Below the pieces are notes generated by a model that saw nothing but the letters and a program-made list of their open reading frames with translations, was not told the DNA's origin and ran no database searches. The translations under genes were made by a program, and so were the position numbers. Positions 5,419 through 5,435 of a stretch of DNA of 5,435 nucleotides are shown piece after piece (position 1 is the stretch's first letter; the number at the start of each line of letters is the position of its first letter). The DNA comes from Treponema sp. UBA7570 (lineage in GTDB: Bacteria; Spirochaetota; Spirochaetia; Treponematales; Treponemataceae): NCBI GenBank assembly GCA_002477955.1, contig DLLE01000016.1:14347-19781 (forward strand), given 5' to 3'.

Positions 5419-5435
5419 AAAAAAAGCGCGCAATC
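5419..5435 (+). terminator. Possible first arm of a terminator, cut by the window edge
   Basis: Immediately after the lipoprotein stop codon there is a run of A residues (5417-5425) followed by GCGCGC (5426-5431). An A run followed by a GC-rich segment is the usual 5' side of an A-stem-T bidirectional terminator, but the second arm and T run would lie beyond the window, so it cannot be confirmed here. Confidence 0.25.

Overview
The window looks like a chromosomal segment of a spirochaete, most probably a Treponema-type host-associated anaerobe. Three things point there: a bacterial V/A-type ATPase operon in the order atpE - DUF2764-type gene - atpA, which is the arrangement known in spirochaetes, Chlamydia and Bacteroidetes; an AT-rich base composition with long A and T runs; and a fermentative D-lactate dehydrogenase next to a lipoprotein. 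The genus is inferred from gene content and style, not from a marker gene. No plasmid, phage, transposase, tRNA, rRNA or CRISPR array was seen.

Minus strand, positions 1-1816: the 5' part of the V-type ATPase operon. Transcription runs right to left from a good promoter at 1760-1788 through atpE (peripheral stalk), a DUF2764-type gene with a GTG start that directly abuts the atpE stop, and atpA, whose start overlaps the preceding stop by one base. Only the first 181 codons of atpA are present. The remaining V-ATPase genes should lie to the left of the window.

Minus strand, positions 1817-2877: two tightly coupled genes of unknown function. One encodes a small Gln/Asn-rich protein. The other encodes a membrane-anchored coiled-coil protein with a helix-turn-helix-like C-terminal end, an architecture reminiscent of SwrB/DUF6115-type proteins.

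Minus strand, positions 2928-3951: ldhA, a complete NAD-dependent D-lactate dehydrogenase with all three catalytic residues, ended by an AT-rich hairpin and T run.

Positions 3952-4395 are a 444-base divergent intergenic region and the least explained part of the window. It holds a strong minus-strand promoter (perfect extended -10) that would give ldhA a leader of about 200 nt, a large bulged hairpin touching the ldhA ribosome binding site, an isolated perfect hairpin, and a compact multi-stem GC-richer element (about 4227-4338) that looks like a structured RNA or an intergenic repeat. Three perfect hairpins and one imperfect one in the window share the core TTTGC-loop-GCAAA.

Plus strand, positions 4396-5418: a predicted surface or periplasmic lipoprotein carrying a glycoside hydrolase family 18 domain similar to the SleL/YaaH branch, with the catalytic glutamate retained. 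Functionally the window joins ion-coupled ATP hydrolysis/synthesis, fermentative NADH reoxidation and a probable envelope or glycan hydrolase. These look like neighbouring independent transcription units rather than one pathway.
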